Shown here one piece after another: positions 1-12,773 of a stretch of DNA of 64,000 nucleotides. The stretch covers positions 62,001-126,000 of the forward strand of contig NZ_AQGV01000010.1 of assembly GCF_014858725.1 (NCBI RefSeq). The letters are read 5' to 3'. Positions within the stretch are counted from its first letter, which is position 1. Every line of letters begins with the position of its first letter. Source of the DNA: Pseudoalteromonas aurantia 208 (lineage in GTDB: Bacteria > Pseudomonadota > Gammaproteobacteria > Enterobacterales > Alteromonadaceae). The notes under the pieces were generated by a model. The model had not been told where the DNA came from. It searched no databases and worked only from the letters and a program-made list of their open reading frames with translations. The position numbers and the translations under genes are program-made.

Positions 1-633
1 CAAAAGAAATGCGGTAATTAACCACGTCCATACAAATAACGGTAACTTCATCCAAGTCATACCTGGTGCTCTCAAATTGACTATGGTTACAATCACATTA
101 ATTGCCCCCATAATTGAGCTGATCCCCATTATGTGAACCGCAAATACAAATAGCGCGGTGTTATCATTGCTATATGTCGTCGATAATGGCGCGTAGAATG
201 TCCAACCAAAAGCTGGCCCACCACCTTCCATAAACAACGACATTAATAGGATCGAAAACGCGAATGGCAGAATCCAAAAGCTCCAGTTATTCATTCTAGG
301 CAAAGCCATATCTGGCGCACCTATCATCATTGGTATCATCCAATTTGCTAACCCCGTAAACGCTGGCATTACAGCCCCAAAAACCATAATTAGACCATGC
401 ACGGTAGTCATCTGATTGAAAAAATGCGGATCGACTAGTTGCAGTCCAGGCTGAAATAGCTCGGCGCGAATGACCATTGCCATCGCCCCTCCAACGATGA
501 ACATAGTCAGAGAAAAAATTAAATACAGAGATCCTATATCTTTATGATTTGTTGTATAAAGCCAACGCTTAAATCCTTTCGGCATATGGTGGTGTTCATG
601 GTTTTGCTCTTGAGATTCAACCAATGTACTCAT
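1..633 (-). CDS. coxA: Cytochrome c oxidase subunit I, N-terminal part (gene runs off the window)
   Basis: Catalytic haem-copper subunit of an aa3-type terminal oxidase in the inner membrane, which transfers electrons from cytochrome c to oxygen and pumps protons. My translation of the minus strand from the ATG at 633 gives 211 codons without a stop. It has a His-rich soluble start (HEHHHMPKGFKRWLYTTNHKDIG), then the family motif TTNHKDIG, the FNQMTTVHGLIMVFGAVMP segment with a haem a histidine, and several membrane helices. The ATG overlaps the coxB stop codon (ATGA), and AAGGAG lies eight bases upstream inside coxB, so the two are translationally coupled. The C-terminal 60 percent, with the CuB and haem a3 ligands, lies beyond base 1. 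Confidence 0.95.
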   Translation of the reverse strand, partial: MSTLVESQEQNHEHHHMPKGFKRWLYTTNHKDIGSLYLIFSLTMFIVGGAMAMVIRAELFQPGLQLVDPHFFNQMTTVHGLIMVFGAVMPAFTGLANWMIPMMIGAPDMALPRMNNWSFWILPFAFSILLMSLFMEGGGPAFGWTFYAPLSTTYSNDNTALFVFAVHIMGISSIMGAINVIVTIVNLRAPGMTWMKLPLFVWTWLITAFLL

Positions 634-1775
634 TGTTCTTTCTCCTTAGTCGCGTCTATTTCTAATTGTATTTGACTAGGTTGAACCACTTCACCAGTAT
701 CATTACCCCAGCTATTACGCTTATAGGTAATAACACCAGCTATTTGTTTGATAGACAGTTGCTTCCCAAATGCCTGCATGGCCGTTCCTGGTTTACCATT
801 AAGTAAAATATCAATGTGAGGTTGCAAATCACCTGTCACCATAGGGCTCCCCTTTAAAGCAGGAAACACACCAGGTAATCCCATTCCTGTTGGTTGATGG
901 CATGCTGCACAGTAACCCATGTAAACTTGCTCCCCAACGGCCATTAACTCTTCTTTGCTTAACGTTTGGTCTAGTAATGCAGCACTTGCTGCCGCTTCTA
1001 TCGATTTTTGTTGTTTGGCCTGAGCCAACCAGAGATCAAATTCATCAGGCGCTCTTGCATCAACGACAATTGGCATAAACCCATGATCTTTTCCACATAG
1101 CTCTGCACATTGTCCTCTATAAATTCCTACCTCATTTACATTAGTCCAAGCTTCATTAATAAAACCGGGATTTGCATCTTTTTTCACTGCAAAGTCAGGG
1201 ACCCACCAAGAATGAATTACATCATCAGAGGTCATCAAAAATCGTACTTTTTTTCCGGTCGGTATAACCAATGCTTTGTCAACTTCCAACAAATAATGCT
1301 CACCTTTTTCTTCCTTATCATTCATCTGCTCTCTAGGTGTGGAAAGTACAGAGTAAAAATCTACATCATGACCCATATACTCGTAATGCCACTTCCATTG
1401 AGAACCGGTCACTTTAATGGTTAAATCTGCTTTACTAGCATCTTCCATCGCTATCAACGTTTTAGTAGCCGGTATAGCCATTACGACCAATATAACGAAT
1501 GGAATCGCAGTCCAAAGGATTTCTACCTTGGTACTTTCGTGAAATTGGGCCGCAATAGCGCCTTTAGATTTTCGATGATGTATGAGTGCCCAAAACATCA
1601 CCGCAAAAACGATGACACCTATAACACAGCATATCAGGAAGATAGTCATATGGAGTTGATAGACATTTTGACTTATGTCTGTCACCCCTTGTCGCATATT
1701 GTAAGCACTATTACTGGTCGCACTAAACGAGAGTAATAAAACGAATAAGCTTACAAACGCATGGCATGCTTTCAT
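630..1775 (-). CDS. coxB: Cytochrome c oxidase subunit II with fused cytochrome c domain
   Basis: Subunit II receives electrons from cytochrome c and passes them to subunit I. The 381-residue protein has a cleavable-looking signal sequence (about 1-24), two membrane helices (about 41-65 and 84-105) and a periplasmic cupredoxin domain. The binuclear CuA site is visible as QCAELCGKDHGFM, with Cys223, Cys227, His231 and Met234. A haem c site CAACH (289-293) marks an extra C-terminal cytochrome c domain, so the subunit is of the caa3-like type and longer than a plain subunit II. It is the first oxidase gene here and overlaps coxA by 4 bases. The 280 bases between it and lexA hold its promoter, but I could not assign -35 and -10 boxes with confidence. 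Confidence 0.95.
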   Translation of the reverse strand: MKACHAFVSLFVLLLSFSATSNSAYNMRQGVTDISQNVYQLHMTIFLICCVIGVIVFAVMFWALIHHRKSKGAIAAQFHESTKVEILWTAIPFVILVVMAIPATKTLIAMEDASKADLTIKVTGSQWKWHYEYMGHDVDFYSVLSTPREQMNDKEEKGEHYLLEVDKALVIPTGKKVRFLMTSDDVIHSWWVPDFAVKKDANPGFINEAWTNVNEVGIYRGQCAELCGKDHGFMPIVVDARAPDEFDLWLAQAKQQKSIEAAASAALLDQTLSKEELMAVGEQVYMGYCAACHQPTGMGLPGVFPALKGSPMVTGDLQPHIDILLNGKPGTAMQAFGKQLSIKQIAGVITYKRNSWGNDTGEVVQPSQIQLEIDATKEKEQ

Positions 1776-2055
1776 GTGACGCCCCTTTATTTTGCGCTAG
1801 TAAATGACCTTTTCACTAAAATGCGCTGGTGTTTTTATTATCGGATGACTGTCATGAGCTGCGACTTTCGTCGAATGCTAAACTGCGTGACTATTAACTA
1901 ATTAGTCAATAAATAAGCAATTTGCAAGTTTTAAGGTGTTTTAAAACAACTAGAGGGGAAGTGTTTGAATTTATTTGGCTCAATAGAAATAAAATCTAAG
2001 TGAACGAGGTGAATTTAGAGATAAACTCACCATTTTACTTTATGAAGTTAATGCT

Positions 2056-2077
2056 ATTGGATGTAATTACATCCAAT
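2056..2077. repeat. Perfect 22-bp palindrome across the lexA stop codon
   Basis: The bases ATTGGATGTAA/TTACATCCAAT are a perfect inverted repeat with no loop. It covers the last codons and stop of lexA and the first untranslated bases. It has no loop and no T-run, so it is not a standard intrinsic terminator. It could be a protein site or chance structure. Confidence 0.5.
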
Positions 2078-2684
2078 TACCATTTCTTATCACACCAACG
2101 GCTAAGCCTTCTATTGCAAAAGACTCATGCTCTAAGTCAACCTCAATCGCCGAAAAGTCGTCATTTTCTGCATGTAATAAAACACGTTTACCTGCTTTTT
2201 CTAAGCGCTTTACAGTTACGTCTTCATCCACTCTAGCAACAACTACTTGGCCATTTTCAGCAACTTGAGTACGATGTACCGCGAGTAAATCCCCATCGAT
2301 AATACCGATATCTTTCATACTCATACCATTAACCCGTAATAAATAATCAGCCGTAGGTTTAAATAAAGACGGATCGACTTGGCAATGCGTTTCAATATGT
2401 TGCTGCGCTAAAATGGGTTCACCAGCGGCAACCCGACCAATCAAAGGGAGACCTAATTGCTCAGCTTCATCTTCGACAGCTAATCGAATTCCTCTACTTG
2501 CTCCAGGGACCATCTCAATAACCCCTTTTTTTGCTAGTGCTTTCAAGTGCTCTTCTGCAGCATTTGCACTTTTAAAGCCTAATGCATCTGCAATTTCTGC
2601 ACGCGTCGGTGGCATTCCTGTATCTTTAATAAATACCTTAACGAGTTCAAATACTTGTTCTTGTCTTTTTGTCAGAGGTCGCAT
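2067..2684 (-). CDS. lexA: LexA repressor (SOS response)
   Basis: Represses SOS genes by binding CTGT-N8-ACAG operators and is inactivated by RecA-stimulated self-cleavage. The 205-residue protein is close to the E. coli length (202). The N-terminal winged helix (about 1-70) contains the recognition region [21 protein letters not shown]. The S24 peptidase half shows the Ala87-Gly88 cleavage bond in GRVAAGEP, catalytic Ser122 in NGMSMKD and Lys159 in DVTVKRL, each offset by 3 from E. coli. Two LexA boxes directly upstream indicate autoregulation. The gene stands alone: coxB lies beyond its 3' end on the same strand and the rRNA operon lies upstream. Confidence 0.97.
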   Translation of the reverse strand: MRPLTKRQEQVFELVKVFIKDTGMPPTRAEIADALGFKSANAAEEHLKALAKKGVIEMVPGASRGIRLAVEDEAEQLGLPLIGRVAAGEPILAQQHIETHCQVDPSLFKPTADYLLRVNGMSMKDIGIIDGDLLAVHRTQVAENGQVVVARVDEDVTVKRLEKAGKRVLLHAENDDFSAIEVDLEHESFAIEGLAVGVIRNGNWM

Positions 2685-2688
2685 ACAA

Positions 2689-2704
2689 CTGGTTTTCCAT
2701 ACAG
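2689..2704 (-). promoter_or_regulatory. LexA box 2 (start-proximal)
   Basis: Read on the minus strand the site is CTGTATGGAAAACCAG: a perfect left half (CTGT) and a right half CCAG with one change from ACAG. It lies only 4 bases before the lexA ATG, so a bound repressor would also cover the ribosome-binding region. E. coli lexA has a similar second box with a CCAG half-site. Confidence 0.8.
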
Positions 2705-2713
2705 TGTTATTTA

Positions 2714-2729
2714 CTGTGAGTATATACAG
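2714..2729 (-). promoter_or_regulatory. LexA box 1
   Basis: On the minus strand the site reads CTGTATATACTCACAG, a perfect CTGT-N8-ACAG SOS box. As I recall it, this 16-base core is identical to box 1 of E. coli lexA. Its centre is 25 bases upstream of the centre of box 2, allowing cooperative autorepression. Confidence 0.93.
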
Positions 2730-2739
2730 TTAGATATAA

Positions 2740-3395
2740 ATCGCAAATATTTGTCATAAAAATAGGTGAAGATACAAAATCGGGAAGCAAATAGCGATAT
2801 AACCTAACATATTTAGGATTTCTCAAAGCGGTTTATTTCACCTGCTTAATTTAAAAGTTTTCTCTCCTATACGCATTAGCTACAACCTTTAAATTCAAAG
2901 GTAACCGCATCTAGAATTGATAAAAAACTTATTAAACATAACACTAAAAAAATGAACGTTATTTAATAGGGTACATTCACAAAAGTGATATGCTGATTTA
3001 TAGGTCTATTATAAAAACATTAGCAAAAGAGCGAAGCGGCTAATAGATAGACTAATGAGACACTTAAGATCCTTTTATTGTTCTTGGATCAATTAAAAGT
3101 TCGTATCTTTATCGATGGGACTGCAGAGCTTAGGTAAGTCATAAAATTTCATTAAAGCTCCAAATATTTAAGAGCCAAAAATCCGCACGCTTTAACAAGT
3201 ACAATCTCTTTCATCTCAACCAATACAACTTCATCTTTTTTGAACTTGCTTCAGAAGTATTCATAAGCCCTTTACATAAAAATTTATACTTAATATGAGT
3301 GATGCTTATTTTGAAAAGTAGATCCTATAGTACATCAAAAAATAATAAGGTATGGCTTGTCATTCAGGTAATGAACATCCCAAACCCCCAAACGC
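2740..3395. other. Intergenic region between lexA and the rRNA operon, no gene seen
   Basis: About 650 AT-rich bases with many stops in all frames. I see no convincing coding sequence, RNA gene or mobile-element end. A weak inverted repeat (GATCC and GGATC around 3069-3090) is the only local structure noticed. Confidence 0.6.
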
Positions 3396-3396
3396 A

Positions 3397-3427
3397 AAAA
3401 ACCCGTCGCATCTCTGCAACGGGTTTC
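3397..3427 (-). terminator. Intrinsic terminator of the rRNA operon
   Basis: On the minus strand, AAACCCGT and ACGGGTTT arms, extended by GCA/TGC with one mismatch, enclose a short loop and are followed by TTTTTTG. It lies 11 bases downstream of the 5S 3' end. Confidence 0.88.
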
Positions 3428-3437
3428 TCTAATTTAA

Positions 3438-3554
3438 TGCCTGGCAATGTTCTACTTTCACATGGCAACTGCCACACTATCATCGACGCTGTTTCGTTTC
3501 ACTTCTGAGTTCGGCATGGGGTCAGGTGGGTCCAAAACGCTATTGTCACCAAGC
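3438..3554 (-). rRNA. rrf: 5S ribosomal RNA
   Basis: The minus strand carries the conserved 5S core CCCACCTGACCCCATGCCGA followed by ACTCAGAAGTGAAACG, and a closing helix formed by GCTTGGTGAC at the 5' end and CATTGCCAGGC at the 3' end. The length of about 117 nt is typical. Ends were set by helix I pairing and may be off by a few bases. It is the last gene of the operon, separated from 23S by about 117 bases. Confidence 0.95.
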
Positions 3555-3671
3555 AAATCTGGTGTGTCAACTCGCTATCGCAAGCCAACTAAAATCTGGA
3601 ATGCTAATAAATTCTGTAAAACGCTACTTTAGTTACACTAACTTCTGTCGCTTAAACCACTTTGGCGTTGT

Positions 3672-6557
<2,886 letters not shown>

Positions 6558-6735
6558 ATACAACCCAAAATAGTTTTAAGTTGTACTGTCAAAGACAGTT
6601 TAAACTTCGCCAGAAGTTAATATTGAATACTAAAGTAGATGCTAATTAATCATTGATTAATTGGCATTGTTTTACTTTTGAAAACTCTTTATAGATACGA
6701 ATATCTATAAGAATTTATTTATCAGCTTTTCCAAA

Positions 6736-6748
6736 TTTTTAAAGAGCA
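6736..6748 (-). promoter_or_regulatory. boxA antitermination element in the 16S-23S spacer
   Basis: The minus strand reads TGCTCTTTAAAAA, close to the E. coli rrn boxA TGCTCTTTAACAA. It lies between tRNA-Ala and 23S, where a second boxA normally recruits NusB/NusE for Rho-resistant rRNA transcription. Confidence 0.8.
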
Positions 6749-6827
6749 AGAGAATTTAACTTCTCAAAGAGAAACACACTTCATACTCAGGATATACCTG
6801 AAGTATGCTTTTCTTTCAAAAGTAAGG

Positions 6828-6903
6828 TGGTGGAGCTAAGCAGGATCGAACTGCTGACCTCCTGCGTGCAAGGCAGGCGCTCTCCCAGCTGAGCTATAGC
6901 CCC
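6828..6903 (-). tRNA. tRNA-Ala (TGC anticodon)
   Basis: A 76-nt tRNA on the minus strand beginning GGGGCTATAGCTCAGC and ending GCTCCACCA, with anticodon TGC in CCTTGCACG and T-loop GTTCGATCC. CCA is encoded. It is the second spacer tRNA of the rRNA operon. Confidence 0.97.
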
Positions 6904-6953
6904 ACAATACTGGAATGACATTGTTTGATACCAAAGCTAAAAGGTTAGCAAAG

Positions 6954-7030
<77 letters not shown>

Positions 7031-7107
7031 AAACAATGTTTGTGTTCTCTAATTCTATTCAGCAATCATCTGTGTGGACACTACGAACAAACAAGTTCTA
7101 AATCGTA

Positions 7108-8647
<1,540 letters not shown>

Positions 8648-8886
8648 AAAGTTTTGTTGAAACCCTTTACTAGAAAGTATTTCGTGCTCATTGAATTCTG
8701 ATTTTGATTCTTTCGAATCGAATTGACTGTGCTGAAACAAGTAAACTTGTTTCCGTTGGTCACTCAGTTTCTCCGAAGAGAAAATCAATTGAGACTCTAA
8801 ATTTTTTTGCTTGCTTCAATCTAAGAAAGAAGTTTCGCTGTTAGAACTCAATCTGTACGAGTGCCCACACAGATGATTGCTTCATA

Positions 8887-8899
8887 TTTTTAAAGAACA
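8887..8899 (-). promoter_or_regulatory. boxA antitermination element in the rRNA leader
   Basis: The minus strand reads TGTTCTTTAAAAA, one change from the spacer boxA, and is followed by the conserved leader stretch ATCTGTGTGGGCACTCG. It lies about 240 bases upstream of the 16S 5' end and after promoter P2, as in E. coli rrn leaders. Confidence 0.78.
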
Positions 8900-8958
8900 G
8901 TTCCTGTTTAAAACAGGGCGATGATTAAGCGCTTTGCTTTATCTCGCTAGGGCTGCGC

Positions 8959-8986
8959 ATATTACGCCTTCCTATTTTTTTGTCAA
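8959..8986 (-). promoter_or_regulatory. rRNA promoter P2
   Basis: On the minus strand TTGACA (8981-8986), a 16-base spacer ending in GGAAGGCG, then TAATAT (8959-8964) and a GC-rich discriminator GCGCAGCC. Consensus -35, short spacer and GC-rich start region are typical of stringently controlled rrn promoters, and the GGAAGGCGTA segment resembles E. coli rrn P2. Confidence 0.88.
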
Positions 8987-9095
8987 CACTTAAATTCAAT
9001 ATTTTCATAAAGAAATTTTAAAATTAAGTTTTACTCGACGCTGACTGCGTTTTGCTTTGCTAAGTTAGCGTAGCGCTCCGTGTCAGTGGGGTCGC

Positions 9096-9123
9096 ATTAT
9101 AGGGAGATGCAGAAAAAGCGCAA
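9096..9123 (-). promoter_or_regulatory. rRNA promoter P1
   Basis: On the minus strand TTGCGC (9118-9123), 16 bases, then TATAAT (9096-9101) followed by GCGACCCCACTGACACGG. The stretch CTCCCTATAATGCG plus CACTGACACGG closely resembles E. coli rrnB P1. The AT-rich run just upstream (about 9124-9200) would serve as UP element and possible Fis region. P1 is 137 bases upstream of P2. Confidence 0.9.
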
Positions 9124-9311
9124 GCCTTTATTTTCAGAAAAGTGATAAAAACAATGAGTTCGAGCGAATATCATTCGAAAAGCACATTTTTAATACATTA
9201 AAAAAAAACCAGCATGTTTTACGTACAAAATGTTTTATGACATAAAAATGACAAAAACAAGCCACTTGAATGAAAATCATACTAACCTGGCTTTTTTGCT
9301 TATTTAGCATA
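9124..9311. other. AT-rich region upstream of the rRNA promoters
   Basis: About 190 AT-rich bases between P1 and the gppA terminator. The poly-A tract near 9200-9209 and scattered A/T runs fit an UP element and Fis-binding region. No gene is visible. Exact protein sites cannot be assigned by eye. Confidence 0.4.
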
Positions 9312-9338
9312 CAAAAAGAGCGCTAATTCTAGCGCTCT
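9312..9338 (-). terminator. Intrinsic terminator overlapping the gppA stop codon
   Basis: Arms AGAGCGCTA and TAGCGCTCT (9 perfect base pairs, 4-base loop) are followed on the minus strand by TTTTT. The upstream arm is inside the last codons of gppA, whose TAG lies at 9329-9331, so the hairpin includes coding sequence. Confidence 0.85.
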
Positions 9339-10828
9339 ATAAATAATTTCCAAGACATTCTTTGCTGGTAAATGGTTTCTTGTTCCAATTCACTTACCAT
9401 AAGTGGATGTGCCGACAGCCAATCTCCCGCAAATTCAAGCTTAACCGCATCAAATTTATCTGCGCATACGAAGAAATCAGCTAACACATCATCTTCACGC
9501 CTCATTGATAAGATCACAGCAAGCCTTACCAAACGTATCAATCTCGTTACAAGTAATGTTTGGTTACCTACTTCACTAAATTGCCTTTGATTTAAATCAG
9601 CTCGATGAGCATTCGTAATGGCGACTATCAGTTGCTTTTCAGCTTTAGTAAAGCCAGGCATTCCCGTATTATTGAGTATATATGCACTGTGCTGATGATA
9701 TAGCTTATAATCAATCACCAAACCAATTTCATGAAGATGCGCCACAGCGGTCAAAATAGGTATGATTTGTTCCATTGGCAACTGCCATGTAGCAGAAAGT
9801 TGCCCTGCCAGTTCGATACTTACCTCAGCAACACGTTGTGCTTGGCGTTTATCAACATGATAACGCTCAGTAAACCCATCCAACGTACGCTTACGAATAT
9901 CGGTATTATGAAAATCAGATATCATGCTATATAGCACACCTTCGCGCAGTGCACCCCCAGCCAAACCCATATATTTTATATCTAAGCTTTGAAATAGAGC
10001 AATTAATATTGCCAAGCCCGATACAAAGACTAAACGTCGCTCTTCACCTAAGCCCGCTAATTGCAACTTGTCTATACTAGCAAAGCCCATTGCTTGTTTT
10101 TTAATGGAGTCTAAACGCTCAAGCGTCAGTAATTCACTTTCCCCAGATGCCGCAAGTATCTCTTGAATTGCTTGTATTGTGCCTGATGCGCCAATCGCCA
10201 ACTCCCAGCCAGCATCAATGTACGTTTGCTTAATCGGCGAAATAACTTGATTCGCGGCACTAATTGCATGGTCAAAATTACTCTGACTTAATGTACCGTC
10301 AGAAAAATAGCGCTCAAGAAATGTGACACACCCCATATCTAGGCTTTTATAGATCTCAGCAGTAAACCCCTTACCGATAATCACTTCAGTGCTAGCACCA
10401 CCAATATCGATAACAAGCTGTCGACCTTGACAAGCAGACGTATGTGCAACACCTTTATATATGCTTTTAGCTTCAAGCTCACCACTGATAACATTAATCC
10501 GATGGCCTAATATACGCTCAGCTTCAGATTTAAACTCATCCGCATTTGAAGCCAAGCGCAGTGTCGCAGTGGCCACAATACTAATATTACTTGCAGGAAT
10601 ATCTTGTAAACGCTCAGCAAACAAAGCTAAGCACTCCCACCCCCTTTGCATTGCCTCAAGGGATAAAAGGTTATCTTTATTCAATCCTGCCGCTAAGCGC
10701 ACTTTTCGTTTTACTCTGCCAATGGTATGAATCCCACCGGCCATATGCTTAGCAATTAACATATGAAAGCTGTTAGAACCGAGATCAATAACAGCAAACA
10801 CATTATTTTGTGGAAAATCTTGCCCCAC
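9329..10828 (-). CDS. gppA: Ppx/GppA family phosphatase, probably pppGpp phosphatase GppA
   Basis: Members hydrolyse pppGpp to ppGpp or degrade polyphosphate. The 499-residue protein has the ASKHA fold: phosphate-1 motif FAVIDLGSNSFHMLI near residue 11, phosphate-2 motif QLVIDIGGASTEVIIG near 150, and a C-terminal HD-like helical domain (about 320-499) with HLHEIG. GppA and Ppx cannot be separated firmly by eye. I prefer GppA because it sits 41 bases downstream of rhlB and the pair faces trxA-rho, the same arrangement as rhlB-gppA in E. coli, and the length fits GppA (494). It probably shares the rhlB transcript and ends in a terminator hairpin that overlaps its stop codon. Confidence 0.9.
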   Translation of the reverse strand: MGQDFPQNNVFAVIDLGSNSFHMLIAKHMAGGIHTIGRVKRKVRLAAGLNKDNLLSLEAMQRGWECLALFAERLQDIPASNISIVATATLRLASNADEFKSEAERILGHRINVISGELEAKSIYKGVAHTSACQGRQLVIDIGGASTEVIIGKGFTAEIYKSLDMGCVTFLERYFSDGTLSQSNFDHAISAANQVISPIKQTYIDAGWELAIGASGTIQAIQEILAASGESELLTLERLDSIKKQAMGFASIDKLQLAGLGEERRLVFVSGLAILIALFQSLDIKYMGLAGGALREGVLYSMISDFHNTDIRKRTLDGFTERYHVDKRQAQRVAEVSIELAGQLSATWQLPMEQIIPILTAVAHLHEIGLVIDYKLYHQHSAYILNNTGMPGFTKAEKQLIVAITNAHRADLNQRQFSEVGNQTLLVTRLIRLVRLAVILSMRREDDVLADFFVCADKFDAVKLEFAGDWLSAHPLMVSELEQETIYQQRMSWKLFIER

Positions 10829-10869
10829 TTTAAATACCTCTTGCTACAACCATATATCCATAATCGCGG

Positions 10870-12150
10870 TTACGAATTAGAACGCGGTTTATGGTAACTG
10901 TTTTGACGGCGACCATTGTTGCTGCGGTTACGCTGTGGGCCCGACGAATAGTTTCGCTTTCTTTGAACTTGTGGCTTTGTCAAATCATCAAGTAATGCTG
11001 ACTTGTCATAATGAGAAAGAGGAATAGCATGTTCAATATACTGCTCTATTTCATGTAAATTATATGCATACTGCTCACAAGCAAAACTAATTGCATTACC
11101 TGAAGCTCCAGCTCGGCCCGTTCGTCCTATACGATGCACATAATCTTCACAATCATCAGGCAAATCAAAGTTGAAAACGTGACTTACTTCAGGAATATGC
11201 AACCCTCTCGCAGCTACATCGGTTGCAACCAAAAAGTCAATTTCACCTTTAGTAAATTGTGCCAATATTGCTTGTCGTTTTTTCTGATTGACGTCACCTG
11301 TTAACAACCCTACCCGATGCTTATCTGCTTTTAGCCAAGCATAAACGTTCTCACAGCTTTGCTTAGTATTCGCAAATACAATCGCTTTGTCAGGCCATTC
11401 TTCTTCAATCAAAGTTAAGAGAAGCGGTATTTTATCATCGTGTGATGGGTGGAACAGCTCTTCTTCAATCAATTTACCTGTTTTAACATCAGGTTCAATT
11501 TGCACATGTTCAGGATTTGTCATGTGTTCAAATGCGAGTTCTTGTACACGATATGATAGCGTTGCAGAAAAAAGTAAATTTAGTCTCTCTGCCGTATCTG
11601 GCATTCGGTTAAATAGATAACGAATATCTTTAATAAAGCCTAAATCAAACATTCTATCGGCTTCATCAAGTACAACGACTTCGATTTCATTGAGGCTATA
11701 CGCGCCTTGTTTGTAGAAATCGATCAAACGACCAGTAGTGCCAATTAAAATATCTACACCATTTTCAAGTTGGACCCGTTGTTTTTCGTAATCCTCGCCA
11801 CCATATATTAAACCAAGTTTAAGATTACAGTGTGGCGCAATGATTTTTGCATCTTTGTGGATCTGAATCGCCAACTCCCGTGTGGGAGCCATGATCAGCG
11901 CTCTTGGGTGCTTTCTGGTTACACCTTTATTTTGCAACAAACGATGACAGGTGGCTGTTAAAAAAGCCAAAGTTTTACCTGTTCCCGTTTGAGCTTGGCC
12001 TGCAATATCACGACCATCGCAGATAAAAGGCAAACACTTTGCTTGGATTGGCGTACAGTATTCGAAGCCATTCTCAGCTAATCCGGCGACCACTTCCGGA
12101 GCTAAAGCAAAGTCAGAAAATTTATTATTGGTCAAATGTGTCTTAGTCAT
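10870..12150 (-). CDS. rhlB: ATP-dependent RNA helicase RhlB
   Basis: DEAD-box helicase that in enterics belongs to the RNA degradosome and unwinds structured mRNA for RNase E and PNPase. The 426-residue protein (E. coli 421) shows the Q motif [10 protein letters not shown], Walker A AQTGTGKT (53-60), DEAD (162-165), SAT (195-197) and the C-terminal [10 protein letters not shown]. It ends in a short basic Arg/Asn/Ser-rich tail like other RhlB proteins. It is transcribed divergently from trxA, with 91 bases between the start codons, and is followed by gppA. Confidence 0.95.
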   Translation of the reverse strand: MTKTHLTNNKFSDFALAPEVVAGLAENGFEYCTPIQAKCLPFICDGRDIAGQAQTGTGKTLAFLTATCHRLLQNKGVTRKHPRALIMAPTRELAIQIHKDAKIIAPHCNLKLGLIYGGEDYEKQRVQLENGVDILIGTTGRLIDFYKQGAYSLNEIEVVVLDEADRMFDLGFIKDIRYLFNRMPDTAERLNLLFSATLSYRVQELAFEHMTNPEHVQIEPDVKTGKLIEEELFHPSHDDKIPLLLTLIEEEWPDKAIVFANTKQSCENVYAWLKADKHRVGLLTGDVNQKKRQAILAQFTKGEIDFLVATDVAARGLHIPEVSHVFNFDLPDDCEDYVHRIGRTGRAGASGNAISFACEQYAYNLHEIEQYIEHAIPLSHYDKSALLDDLTKPQVQRKRNYSSGPQRNRSNNGRRQNSYHKPRSNS

Positions 12151-12241
12151 AGCAATTAAGCATAACGTTTAAACTTGCAATAAGAAACAAGAGTGTTTAA
12201 ATACGCAGTAAATAATTCGCCTAATTCTAACGGAGAGCGTA

Positions 12242-12568
12242 ATGAGCGACAAAATTATTCAACTAACTGATGAAAGTTTTGAGTCGGATGTACTTAAATC
12301 GAAACAACCTGTACTAGTAGACTTCTGGGCAGAATGGTGTGGCCCTTGCAAAATGATTGCGCCAATTCTAGATGAAGTTGCAACGCAGTACGAAGGTAAA
12401 GTAACTATCGGGAAACTAAACATTGACCAAAATGCAGGTACGCCCCCTAAGTTTGGTATTCGTGGTATTCCAACGTTATTACTTTTTAAAGATGGCGCAG
12501 TCGCCGCTACGAAAGTAGGCGCACTATCAAAAACTCAACTTATCGAATTTTTAGATACGAACACCTAA
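12242..12568 (+). CDS. trxA: Thioredoxin 1
   Basis: Small cytoplasmic protein-disulfide reductase serving ribonucleotide reductase, methionine sulfoxide reductase and others. The 108 residues match the standard single-domain length. The active site is WCGPCK with Cys33 and Cys36, and the cis-proline is Pro77 in [16 protein letters not shown] ribosome site lies about 6 bases before the ATG. It is divergent from rhlB, has its own downstream terminator and precedes rho, as in E. coli. Confidence 0.98.
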   Translation: MSDKIIQLTDESFESDVLKSKQPVLVDFWAEWCGPCKMIAPILDEVATQYEGKVTIGKLNIDQNAGTPPKFGIRGIPTLLLFKDGAVAATKVGALSKTQLIEFLDTNT

Positions 12569-12575
12569 GTGCCAG

Positions 12576-12613
12576 ACAGCATCAATATACGTTGTATCTT
12601 GATGCTGTTTTAA
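12576..12613 (+). terminator. Intrinsic terminator after trxA
   Basis: Arms ACAGCATCAA (12576-12585) and TTGATGCTGT (12599-12608) form a perfect 10-bp stem with a 13-base loop, followed by TTTTAAAA. It begins 8 bases after the trxA stop. Confidence 0.8.
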
Positions 12614-12773
12614 AACAAAATTGTATTTTTTTATGTTATTTTACATAAAATTTGTTTAAAGACTGGACGACTAGCCCCCTACCTGCTAGTTTATAAAACC
12701 ACAAACCTTAGTAGTATCAAATCAACCTCCTCGTTACGACGAGAATGACAATTGTAATAAAGAACCCACCAAT
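12614..12773 (+). promoter_or_regulatory. rho promoter and mRNA leader
   Basis: 160 bases without a gene between the trxA terminator and rho. A possible promoter is TTGTAT (12621) with an AT-rich -10 near 12644-12651. The leader has a C-rich stretch AGCCCCCTACCTGC between ACTAG and CTAGT arms, and a small hairpin CTCGTTACGACGAG. In E. coli, rho is autoregulated by Rho-dependent termination in its leader. The C-rich unpaired segment would fit a Rho-utilisation site, but this is inference. Confidence 0.4.

Noticed and set aside
9209..9300. Possible second terminator (AAGCCA ... TGGCTTTTTT) in the rRNA upstream region
   Set aside because: The stem is short with a 20-base loop, and its T-run is on the plus strand, where no gene ends.
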